Shown here in pieces: positions 25,194 to 31,415 of a stretch of 64,000 bases of DNA. Numbering within the stretch: position 1 is the first letter of the stretch; every line of letters begins with the position of its first letter. The notes under the pieces are model-generated. The model did not search any database. It was not told where the DNA came from and worked only from the letters and a program-made list of their open reading frames with translations. This stretch comes from an uncultured Coriobacteriaceae bacterium (GTDB lineage Bacteria > Actinomycetota > Coriobacteriia > Coriobacteriales > Atopobiaceae). Both the position numbers and the translations under genes were made by a program. Location: the NCBI GenBank assembly GCA_902779675.1, contig CACZCK010000008.1:62001-126000 (forward strand), written 5' to 3'.

Positions 25194-25754
25194 CTACAGG
25201 TCGATACCCATCTGCAGGGCCTTGCGGTTGGGTTCAAGCAGGTGCTGCTTGGTGGCGGGCACGCACTTGGTCAGCGCGGCGTCGAGCGTCTCGCGCGTGC
25301 AGAAGTGCGTCTCGGCCCAGAGCTTGCCCAGGCAGATGATGTTGGCGAGGCCCTTGAGGCCTGCCTCCTCGGCCATCTCGGTGGCCTTGAAGGTGACCAC
25401 GTTGACGCCCTCGGCGATGTCGACGCCCTCGGCGCCGTTCATGGCCAGCGTGGAGTCGATGACGATGGTGCCGCCCGGCACCACGGTGGGCCCGAACTTC
25501 TCGACGGAAGGCTGGTTCATGGCGATGACGGCCGTGGGCTTGGTGATGAACGGCGTGCCGATGGCATCGTCGGACAAACTCACGCTGCAGTTGGCGGTGC
25601 CGCCGCGCATCTCGGGGCCGTAGCTGGGCATCCAGCTCACGTGACGCCCGTCGAGCAGGCCCGTGTTGGCCATGACCTTGCCCGCAAACAGCAGGCCCTG
25701 GCCGCCGAAGCCGGAGAGCACGCAGAGCAGCTCGTGGTTGAATTGTTCTGCCAT
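25194..25754 (-). CDS. 2-oxoacid:ferredoxin oxidoreductase, gamma subunit (VorC/KorC-type)
   Basis: A 186-residue catalytic gamma domain. It starts ELLCVLSGFGGQGLLFAGKV and contains SYGPEMRGGTANCSV, the CoA/TPP-interacting core of the family. It is the last gene of a reverse-strand operon, 2 bp after the beta subunit. Together the four subunits oxidise a 2-oxoacid to acyl-CoA and CO2 with reduction of ferredoxin. The subunit order ferredoxin-alpha-beta-gamma matches VOR/KOR clusters; the substrate (branched-chain, 2-oxoglutarate or aromatic) is not settled by sequence. Confidence 0.92.
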   Translation of the reverse strand: MAEQFNHELLCVLSGFGGQGLLFAGKVMANTGLLDGRHVSWMPSYGPEMRGGTANCSVSLSDDAIGTPFITKPTAVIAMNQPSVEKFGPTVVPGGTIVIDSTLAMNGAEGVDIAEGVNVVTFKATEMAEEAGLKGLANIICLGKLWAETHFCTRETLDAALTKCVPATKQHLLEPNRKALQMGIDL

Positions 25755-25756
25755 GG

Positions 25757-26650
25757 CTAGTCCTCCCTCTTCTGCTGGGCGATGGGGCAGTCCTTGGCGC
25801 GCTCGAGGGCGGCCTCCGCGGCGTTGGCAAAGCCGTCAGCCACGACGTCCTTGTACACGCCGAGCGGGTAGTAGGGCAGCATGTTGTCGCGCAGCCACTG
25901 GAAGGCGTTCTGCGGCGTCATGCCCCAGTTGGTGGGGCAGGTGGCCACGACCTCCACCAGCGAGTAGCCGATGCCGTCGATCTGGTTCTGGAAGGCCTTC
26001 TTGATGGCCTTCTTGGCCTGGATGATGTGGGCGCGGCTGTCGCAGGTGACGCGCTCGACGTAGGCGACGCCGTCGAGCGTGGAGAGCAGCTCGGCGATGC
26101 GCACCGGGTAGCCCACCTTGCTCACGTCGCGGCCGTAGGGGCTGGTCTGCGTGACCTGGTTGGGCAGCGACGTGGGGGCCATCTGGCCGCCGGTCATGCC
26201 ATAGATGGCGTTGTTGATGAAGATGACGGTGATCTTCTCGCCGCGGGTGGCGGCGTGCACGGTCTCGGCGGTGCCGATGGAGGCCAGGTCGCCGTCGCCC
26301 TGGTAGGCGAAGACCACGTTGTCGGGATGCACGCGCTTGACGCCGGTGGCGACCGCGGGCGCGCGGCCGTGCGCAGCCTCGATCATGTCGCAGTTGAGGA
26401 AGTCGTACATCATGACCGAGCAGCCGACCGGGGCGATGCCCACGGTGCGACCCTCGATGCCCAGCTCGTCGATGCACTCGGCGACGAGGCGGTTGACGAT
26501 GCCATGCGTGCAGCCGGGGCAGTAGTTGGTGACGACGTCGGTCAGGGCATGGGGACGGGCGCTCTTGATGACTTCGCCCTCGGCGATCTGCGAGCCGATG
26601 CGCTCCTGCTGGTAGTCGGGGAGCGTAATGGTGGCGGTGGGCTGTGCCAT
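25757..26650 (-). CDS. 2-oxoacid:ferredoxin oxidoreductase, beta subunit (TPP-binding)
   Basis: A 297-residue subunit that binds thiamine pyrophosphate. The YCPGCTHG loop carries the Fe-S/TPP-proximal Cys, the GDGD motif is in AYQGDGDLASIGTAE, and the Mg-binding stretch is FINNAIYGMTGGQMAPTS. The start is the ATG at 26650, directly after the alpha stop; a longer reading runs into the alpha gene in another frame and is not real. It is unusually long after GDGD, with a C-terminal NWGMTPQNAFQWLRDNMLP region typical of VOR/KOR beta. Confidence 0.92.
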   Translation of the reverse strand: MAQPTATITLPDYQQERIGSQIAEGEVIKSARPHALTDVVTNYCPGCTHGIVNRLVAECIDELGIEGRTVGIAPVGCSVMMYDFLNCDMIEAAHGRAPAVATGVKRVHPDNVVFAYQGDGDLASIGTAETVHAATRGEKITVIFINNAIYGMTGGQMAPTSLPNQVTQTSPYGRDVSKVGYPVRIAELLSTLDGVAYVERVTCDSRAHIIQAKKAIKKAFQNQIDGIGYSLVEVVATCPTNWGMTPQNAFQWLRDNMLPYYPLGVYKDVVADGFANAAEAALERAKDCPIAQQKRED

Positions 26651-26651
26651 G

Positions 26652-27827
26652 CTACTCACCCCTTTCGTAGCTGCTCTTGCGGTCGATGGGCTGCGGGAGC
26701 ACCGAACCGACATCCTTGGCGCCGGCAGAGCGGGCCACCGGCTGGCCGGCAGCGAGGCGCTCGATCTGGTCGAGGACCTCCTCGGGCGTGGGCAGCACAC
26801 CGCCCGTGCGACCGTAGAAGTCGACACTGGCGCGGCCGTTGACGGCCAGGCGTACGTCCTCGACCATCTGGCCCATGTTGAGCTCGACGGACAGGAACTT
26901 GGTAGCGCCGTTGGCGATGACTTGGTCGATGGCGTCGGTCGGGTACGGCCACAGCGTGATGGGGCGCAACAGGCCGCACTTGATGCCCTTGGCGCGCGCG
27001 TCGCGCACGGCGGTGCGGGCAATGCGGCTGGCAGCACCAAAGGCAACGACCACGATCTCGGCGTCGTCGCAGTCCATGAGCTCCTGGCGCTGATGCTTCG
27101 CCTTGATCTGCTCGTAGCGCTCAAAGCGCTCGCGGTTGGTGTCCTCGAGCTTCTCGGGCGAGAGGTACAGGGAGTTGACCACGTTGTGCTTGCGCTCGCC
27201 CTTGTGGCCGGTCGTGGCCCAGGGCTTGGCGGCCAGCGTCTTGGGGTCGCGTGCGGGCGGCAGCGTGACGGGCTCCATCATCTGGCCGATCATGCCGTCG
27301 GCCAGGATCATGGCCGGGGTGCGGTACTCGTCGGCCAGGTCGAAGGCCAGGTAGATCAGGTCGGCCATCTCTTGGACGGTGGACGGCGCGAGGACCGGCA
27401 TGAAGTAGTCGCCGTGACCAAGCGCGCGCGTGGCCTGGAAGTAGTCGGACTGCGAGGGCTGGATGCCGCCCAGGCCCGGGCCGCCACGCTCGACGTTGAC
27501 GATGACGCCGGGCACGTCGGCACCAGCCATGTAGGAGGCACCCTCGCTCTTGAGCGAGACGCCGGGCGAGCTGGAGCTGGTCATGACGCGCGCACCGGCC
27601 GCACCGGCGCCGTAGACCATGTTGATGGCCGCGACCTCGCTCTCGGCCTGCAGGAACGTGCCGCCGATCTTGGGCAGGCGCTTGGCCATGTAGGCGGCGA
27701 GCTCGGTCTGGGGCGTGATGGGGTAGCCAAAGAAGAACCGGCAACCGGCGCGCATGGCGGCCTCTGCCAGCACCTCGTTACCCTTCATGAGCACGCGCTC
27801 TTCGGCGGCCTGAGTGTTGTCAGCCAT
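26652..27827 (-). CDS. vorB: 2-oxoacid:ferredoxin oxidoreductase, alpha subunit (VorB-like)
   Basis: A 391-residue subunit with the pyrimidine-binding N-terminal half (GCRFFFGYPITPQTEL, QAESEVAAINMVYGAGAAG, TSSSSPGVSLKSEG) and the transketolase C-like half (LRPITLWPYPTDAI, VELNMGQMVEDVRLAV). The set resembles 3-methyl-2-oxobutanoate (2-oxoisovalerate) oxidoreductase VorB more than pyruvate oxidoreductase, which favours amino-acid-derived 2-oxoacids. It begins immediately after the ferredoxin gene. Confidence 0.9.
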   Translation of the reverse strand: MADNTQAAEERVLMKGNEVLAEAAMRAGCRFFFGYPITPQTELAAYMAKRLPKIGGTFLQAESEVAAINMVYGAGAAGARVMTSSSSPGVSLKSEGASYMAGADVPGVIVNVERGGPGLGGIQPSQSDYFQATRALGHGDYFMPVLAPSTVQEMADLIYLAFDLADEYRTPAMILADGMIGQMMEPVTLPPARDPKTLAAKPWATTGHKGERKHNVVNSLYLSPEKLEDTNRERFERYEQIKAKHQRQELMDCDDAEIVVVAFGAASRIARTAVRDARAKGIKCGLLRPITLWPYPTDAIDQVIANGATKFLSVELNMGQMVEDVRLAVNGRASVDFYGRTGGVLPTPEEVLDQIERLAAGQPVARSAGAKDVGSVLPQPIDRKSSYERGE

Positions 27828-28034
27828 CTATTTCACCACCGTAATCGCGACGTCGGGACAGGTGATGAAGCACGAGGAGCAGCCGATGCAGCCATCGGGG
27901 TCCACGAGCTTCGCCGGGTGATAGCCCTTCGGGGTGATGCGCTCGTCGTCGAGGGCGAGCACCCCCTTGGGGCAGGCGCTCACGCACAGGCCGCAGCCCT
28001 TGCAATGAACGTCATCGACGATAATGCGAGCCAT
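27828..28034 (-). CDS. 2-oxoacid:ferredoxin oxidoreductase, delta subunit (2[4Fe-4S] ferredoxin)
   Basis: 68 residues with two complete C-x2-C-x2-C-x3-CP clusters (CKGCGLCVSACP and CIGCSSCFITCP). It carries electrons from the oxidoreductase to free ferredoxin. Its stop lies next to the ATG of the alpha subunit, so the four subunit genes are one translation-coupled unit. Confidence 0.95.
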   Translation of the reverse strand: MARIIVDDVHCKGCGLCVSACPKGVLALDDERITPKGYHPAKLVDPDGCIGCSSCFITCPDVAITVVK

Positions 28035-28144
28035 TCGCGATTCCTTCCTCTCCGTTGGAACCGATAGGGCAGATATGGGAGTGCGGCCCGGGCTCGTTCG
28101 TTGGGCCGCTTGCAGCCAAAGAGGGCAGCCCCCTTGGCCACACG

Positions 28145-28921
28145 CTAGTTATCCCATGGTGTGGTAACAAATCTAGGCATCACCACAAGTGGTTCGGTGT
28201 CTGATGCGGTGTCTGTTAACGCCATCTTTACCGATGTGGGGGCAATCGTGGGATGTTTGTGGTCGAGCTGCGCATGGGCCATGTCTGCAACCGCCGTCAG
28301 CGGCACCACCGTGGCCTGGACAGGCAGCCCGAGCAGGCGTGCGACCTCCTGCGCAAAGGCGCGGCCGTGGCGCACGTGCTCCGGTGCGGTCTCGTTGCCC
28401 AGGTTCGACGCATTGAGCACGGCATCCGCCTTGAGGTGCGCGTGCCACTCGATGTCGGGCAGCATGGCCGCGGCATCGGCGGGATCGGTGGTGAGCGAGC
28501 GATAGGCGCTTACCACGTAGAGCACCCGCGCGGCAGCCGCGTCGAGGCGCGACGCCCAGCGGCCGATAGTGGTGGCACCATCGTCGTCGCCACCCACGTC
28601 GATGACAAGGCGCTTGCTGGTCGAGCCAGCGGCCTGCTCGATGGCCACGTCAAGCTCGCCCGAGAGGCTGGGGGTGTCGAGGGTGGTACGCGCCAGCACC
28701 GGCGCGATGAGGCGTATGCCCGCCTCGTGCAGAAGTTCGGGGTAGTCGCTGGAGCGGAAGTACGGATTGACCACGTCGAGGTCGGCAAGCGTGACCTCGT
28801 AGCCCTCCTTGGCTAGTGCCAGGGCCAGCCCAAGCGAGGTGTTGGTCTTGCCCGTGCCCGCATGGCCCACCAGCACGGTGATGGGGGAGGGGAAGACCTC
28901 GGATATGGTGGCGGCGCCCAT
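28145..28921 (-). CDS. P-loop NTPase (MinD/ParA/CobQ-like) at the head of the VOR operon
   Basis: A 258-residue nucleotide-binding protein with Walker A GHAGTGKTN, followed by ADLDVVNPYFRSSDYPELL and LVIDVGGDDDGAT (Walker B-like). This pattern is seen in SIMIBI-class ATPases that act as metal or cofactor chaperones. The ATG at 28921 is preceded by AGGAGG on the reverse strand. It lies 110 bp upstream of the ferredoxin gene and is the first gene of the operon. A role in Fe-S or cofactor insertion for the oxidoreductase is a guess from position only. Confidence 0.75.
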   Translation of the reverse strand: MGAATISEVFPSPITVLVGHAGTGKTNTSLGLALALAKEGYEVTLADLDVVNPYFRSSDYPELLHEAGIRLIAPVLARTTLDTPSLSGELDVAIEQAAGSTSKRLVIDVGGDDDGATTIGRWASRLDAAAARVLYVVSAYRSLTTDPADAAAMLPDIEWHAHLKADAVLNASNLGNETAPEHVRHGRAFAQEVARLLGLPVQATVVPLTAVADMAHAQLDHKHPTIAPTSVKMALTDTASDTEPLVVMPRFVTTPWDN

Positions 28922-29074
28922 GTGACCTCCTAGGTTCGACCCGCCTACGGTAACACGACCGCATGTAGGCGTCATGTGCGGGCGCCAAGGCCAGAGGGCC
29001 ATTTGCCTGCGTCGTAAGGCGCGTGACGTGTTTGTTACGACGCCACGACAGGACTGTGGGGCCGCAGGGTAGCG

Positions 29075-29083
29075 TGGTATAAC
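29075..29083 (+). promoter_or_regulatory. Extended -10 promoter of leader A/acyl-CoA synthetase 2
   Basis: TGG-TATAAC at 29075-29083, an extended -10 (TGn) with no good -35. The same TGGTATAA string occurs at 31145 in the equivalent position of leader B. Confidence 0.55.
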
Positions 29084-29142
29084 TTCGAACATTGGCGCTG
29101 GAATCGTTCCGGTGCCTTGGCAGCACGAAGGGAGGGCCGCAC

Positions 29143-29205
29143 ATGAACGACACCGTCACAGTCACGGCCTCCCTGGCCAGCGTACCTGGCGTCCTCGTAG
29201 GGTGA
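29143..29205 (+). CDS. Leader ORF A, 20 codons, Val-rich
   Basis: A 20-residue ORF with AAGGGAGGG about 7 nt before its ATG, between an extended -10 promoter and the acyl-CoA synthetase at 29295. Five of 20 residues are Val (MNDTVTVTAS, then a C-terminal half containing GVLVG), with two GTA codons, rare in this genome. A hairpin starts at the base after its stop. It is not a match to any named peptide; an attenuator leader peptide is the inference. Confidence 0.5.
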   Translation: MNDTVTVTASLASVPGVLVG

Positions 29206-29241
29206 GGCGCAGCCTGTTGCCACCGGTTGCGCCTGGAACCC
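29206..29241 (+). promoter_or_regulatory. Post-stop hairpin of leader A
   Basis: GGCGCA (29206-29211) pairs with TGCGCC (29228-29233). The 3' side CGGTTGCGCC, three variable bases, then AACCC (29224-29241) matches 15 of 18 positions at 31288-31305 after leader B. Confidence 0.55.
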
Positions 29242-29294
29242 ACTCCTAGCCGCGCGTCGCTGCGCACCATCTTTGACCTCGGGAGACTCGAGAG

Positions 29295-31046
29295 ATGCTC
29301 AACATCCACAACCGCTACTGCACCGAAACCTTCGACGCCGCCGGCAACCTGGCGAGCTTCCGTATCCACGTTCCCAGCGACTTCAACTTCTCGTACGACG
29401 TCATTGACCAGATCGGCGAGGCCGAGCCCGAGCGCATGGCCATGATCTGGCGCAACCCGGAGGGCGAGGAGCACGACCTGACCTTTGCCGACTTCTCGCG
29501 CCTGTCCAACAAGGCGGCTAACTTCTTCCTGTCGCAGGGCATTGGCAAGGGCGACAAGGTGCTGGTCATCCTGCGGCGCCACTACTCGTTCTGGGTTACG
29601 GCGCTGGCTCTGCACAAGATTGGCGCGGTGGTCATCCCGGCCACGTTCATGCTCAAGGAGCACGACGTGACTTACCGCATCAAGGCGGCGGGCGTCAAGG
29701 CCATCGTCACCACTACGGTGGGTACCATCACGCAGATCGTCGACGACGCCTGCGCCAAGCTCGACACAGTGCCTCTGCGCTTCCTCATGAACGGGTCGCA
29801 GTACGACATCCCCAGCGCCGAGGGTACCGAGTATGACCGTGAGCTCACCGGTGCCGCACTCTCTGGCGCGGATGGCCTGTTTGCCGCCACCTGTGCACGT
29901 CCCGGTTGGATCGACTACAACGCCGGCGTGCGCGCCGCATCCGAGACGCTGGGCCGTATCCCCACGCATGTGGACGACCCGATGCTCATCTACTTCACCA
30001 GTGGAACCTCGGGCGAGCCCAAGATGGCCCTGCACGGACACGACTACGCTGCCGCGCACCTCACCACGGCCAAGTGGTGGCATGGTGTGGACCCCGAGGG
30101 CGTGCACATGACCATCGCCGATACCGGCTGGGCAAAGTGCACCTGGGGAAAGTTCTACGGCCAGTGGTTCATGGAGGGCTGCCAGCTGGTGTACGACTTC
30201 GACCGCTTCCACGGCAACGAGATCCTGCACCTCATCGAGACCTACCACATCACCACGTTCTGCTGCCCGCCCACCATGTGGCGCATGCTGAGCCGCGAGG
30301 ACGTGGACGCCTACGACTTCTCGAGCATTCAGCGCTTTACCACGGCCGGTGAGGCCCTGCCGCCCGACCAGTTCGACTTCTGGCTCGAGCATACCGGGCA
30401 CCCTATCTACGAGGGCTTTGGCCAGTCGGAGAGCCCCGTGATCGTGGCCAACATGATCGGCTGCGAGCCGCGTCCGGGTTCCATGGGCAAGCCCATGCCC
30501 TTTGGCCAGATCGCCCTGCTGCGCGACGACCTCACCGAGTGCGAGACCGGCGAGGAGGGCGAGATCTGCATCAAGTGCGACCCCAAGCCCGCCGGCATCA
30601 TCCACGAGTACTACCACGAGCCCGAGAAGACGGCCGACGTCTTCCGCGGTGGCTGGTACCACACCGGCGACGTCGCCTACGCCGACGAGAGCGGCTACTT
30701 CTACTACAGCGGCCGCAACGACGACCTCATCAAGTCGAGTGGCTACCGCATCTCGCCTTTCGAGGTGGAGAGCGCGCTCAACTGCCATGCCAAGGTGCGC
30801 GAGTGTGCCGTGACCGGTGTGCCCGACCCTCTGCGCGGCTTTGTGGTCAAGGCTACGATCGTGCTCGAGCCGGGCATCGAGGCCTCCGACGAGCTCACCC
30901 GCGAGTTGCAGACGTGGACCAAGCAGCAGACCGCCCCATACAAGTTCCCCCGCATCATCGAGTACGTGGATACCTTACCCAAGACCTTCTCGGGCAAGAT
31001 CCAGCGTGCGCGCATCCGTCAGAAGGATCAGAAGGCGCAAGCGTAG
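29295..31046 (+). CDS. AMP-forming acyl-CoA synthetase, paralogue 2
   Basis: A 583-residue ANL enzyme closely paralogous to the one at 23277. It has the P-loop YFTSGTSGEPKMAL, YEGFGQSESPVIV, GWYHTGDVAYAD, GRNDDLIKSSGYRISP and the catalytic Lys in LPKTFSGKIQR. Shared unusual stretches include ADTGWAK-WGKFYG and YHITTFCCPPTMWR, so the pair came from a duplication. ATG 29295 has GGGAGA upstream, inside a small CTCG/CGAG hairpin. It is divergent from the VOR operon and preceded by the leader ORF at 29143. Confidence 0.9.
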   Translation: MLNIHNRYCTETFDAAGNLASFRIHVPSDFNFSYDVIDQIGEAEPERMAMIWRNPEGEEHDLTFADFSRLSNKAANFFLSQGIGKGDKVLVILRRHYSFWVTALALHKIGAVVIPATFMLKEHDVTYRIKAAGVKAIVTTTVGTITQIVDDACAKLDTVPLRFLMNGSQYDIPSAEGTEYDRELTGAALSGADGLFAATCARPGWIDYNAGVRAASETLGRIPTHVDDPMLIYFTSGTSGEPKMALHGHDYAAAHLTTAKWWHGVDPEGVHMTIADTGWAKCTWGKFYGQWFMEGCQLVYDFDRFHGNEILHLIETYHITTFCCPPTMWRMLSREDVDAYDFSSIQRFTTAGEALPPDQFDFWLEHTGHPIYEGFGQSESPVIVANMIGCEPRPGSMGKPMPFGQIALLRDDLTECETGEEGEICIKCDPKPAGIIHEYYHEPEKTADVFRGGWYHTGDVAYADESGYFYYSGRNDDLIKSSGYRISPFEVESALNCHAKVRECAVTGVPDPLRGFVVKATIVLEPGIEASDELTRELQTWTKQQTAPYKFPRIIEYVDTLPKTFSGKIQRARIRQKDQKAQA

Positions 31047-31144
31047 AGCCCGTGGCACGGCCGCTCCCAGCGTGAAGCCGTGCCACAGCCATGTTTCGCA
31101 TGCGTATCGACCTTGCCGAAGCGCGACGCGCGCCGCGTCCGAGA

Positions 31145-31153
31145 TGGTATAAA
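31145..31153 (+). promoter_or_regulatory. Extended -10 promoter of leader B
   Basis: TGG-TATAAA at 31145-31153, positioned about 46 bp before leader ORF B as at leader A. No clear -35. Confidence 0.55.
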
Positions 31154-31198
31154 GCACAGTGCGATTCGTTTTGTGCGATGTCGAGAGGGGAGGGAAGC

Positions 31199-31270
31199 AT
31201 GAGCGCCACACCGTATGACACGAGCTTGTCCGTGCCGGTGTCCGGCCTGCTGTCCCTCCTGCTTCCGTAG
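31199..31270 (+). CDS. Leader ORF B, 23 codons, Leu-rich
   Basis: A 23-residue ORF preceded by GGGGAGGG at about 7 nt. Six of 23 residues are Leu, clustered as GLLSLLLP before the TAG. It has the same layout as leader A: TGGTATAA promoter, strong ribosome site, short ORF, hairpin beginning at the stop codon, then an acyl-CoA synthetase gene. No named homologue is known to me. Confidence 0.5.
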   Translation: MSATPYDTSLSVPVSGLLSLLLP

Positions 31271-31305
31271 GCGCTTCCGCGAGCAAGCGGTTGCGCCCAT
31301 AACCC
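31270..31305 (+). promoter_or_regulatory. Post-stop hairpin of leader B
   Basis: GGCGC-TT-CCGC (31270-31280) pairs with GCGG-TT-GCGCC (31287-31297), a symmetric stem with a TT/TT internal loop. CGGTTGCGCC, three variable bases and AACCC match the element after leader A. Confidence 0.55.
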
Positions 31306-31385
31306 TTTTGCACGCCGCGCCGCGGCTACGCCCCAACGGGCTCACGACACACGCCCTCCTGGCTGGCCACACGTCAGGAGTCCAC

Positions 31386-31415
31386 ATGACAAGAACGGAG
31401 TGCACCCCCAGATGA
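31386..31415 (+). CDS. 9-codon ORF overlapping the start of the fusion gene
   Basis: ATG at 31386 with CAGGAG 5-6 nt upstream reads MTRTECTPR and stops at TGA 31413-31415, overlapping the ATG at 31412 as ATGA. The fusion gene lacks a well-spaced ribosome site of its own, so this mini-ORF may bring ribosomes to it. It could also be chance. Confidence 0.35.
   Translation: MTRTECTPR

Larger units (their letters stand above)
28922..29294. other. Divergent intergenic region between the VOR operon and acyl-CoA synthetase 2
   Basis: 373 bp without a long gene. On + it holds an extended -10 promoter, a 20-codon leader ORF and a hairpin, each listed separately. On - it must hold the VOR operon promoter; I could not pick a convincing -35/-10 pair. 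Confidence 0.6.
31047..31411. other. Intergenic region between acyl-CoA synthetase 2 and the TIM-barrel/ACS fusion
   Basis: 365 bp. It contains an extended -10 promoter, leader ORF B, its post-stop hairpin, a GC-rich stretch with further hairpin potential (31311-31375, ending in a CTCCTG/CAGGAG stem) and a 9-codon ORF overlapping the next start. Confidence 0.6.

Noticed and set aside
25757..27124. Extended N-terminus for the VOR beta subunit
   Set aside because: The extra 158 codons overlap the alpha subunit in another frame; ATG at 26650 gives the family N-terminus.
28650..30788. Reverse-strand frame of about 700 codons over acyl-CoA synthetase 2
   Set aside because: Shadow of a certain gene; its low-complexity sequence has no family resemblance.
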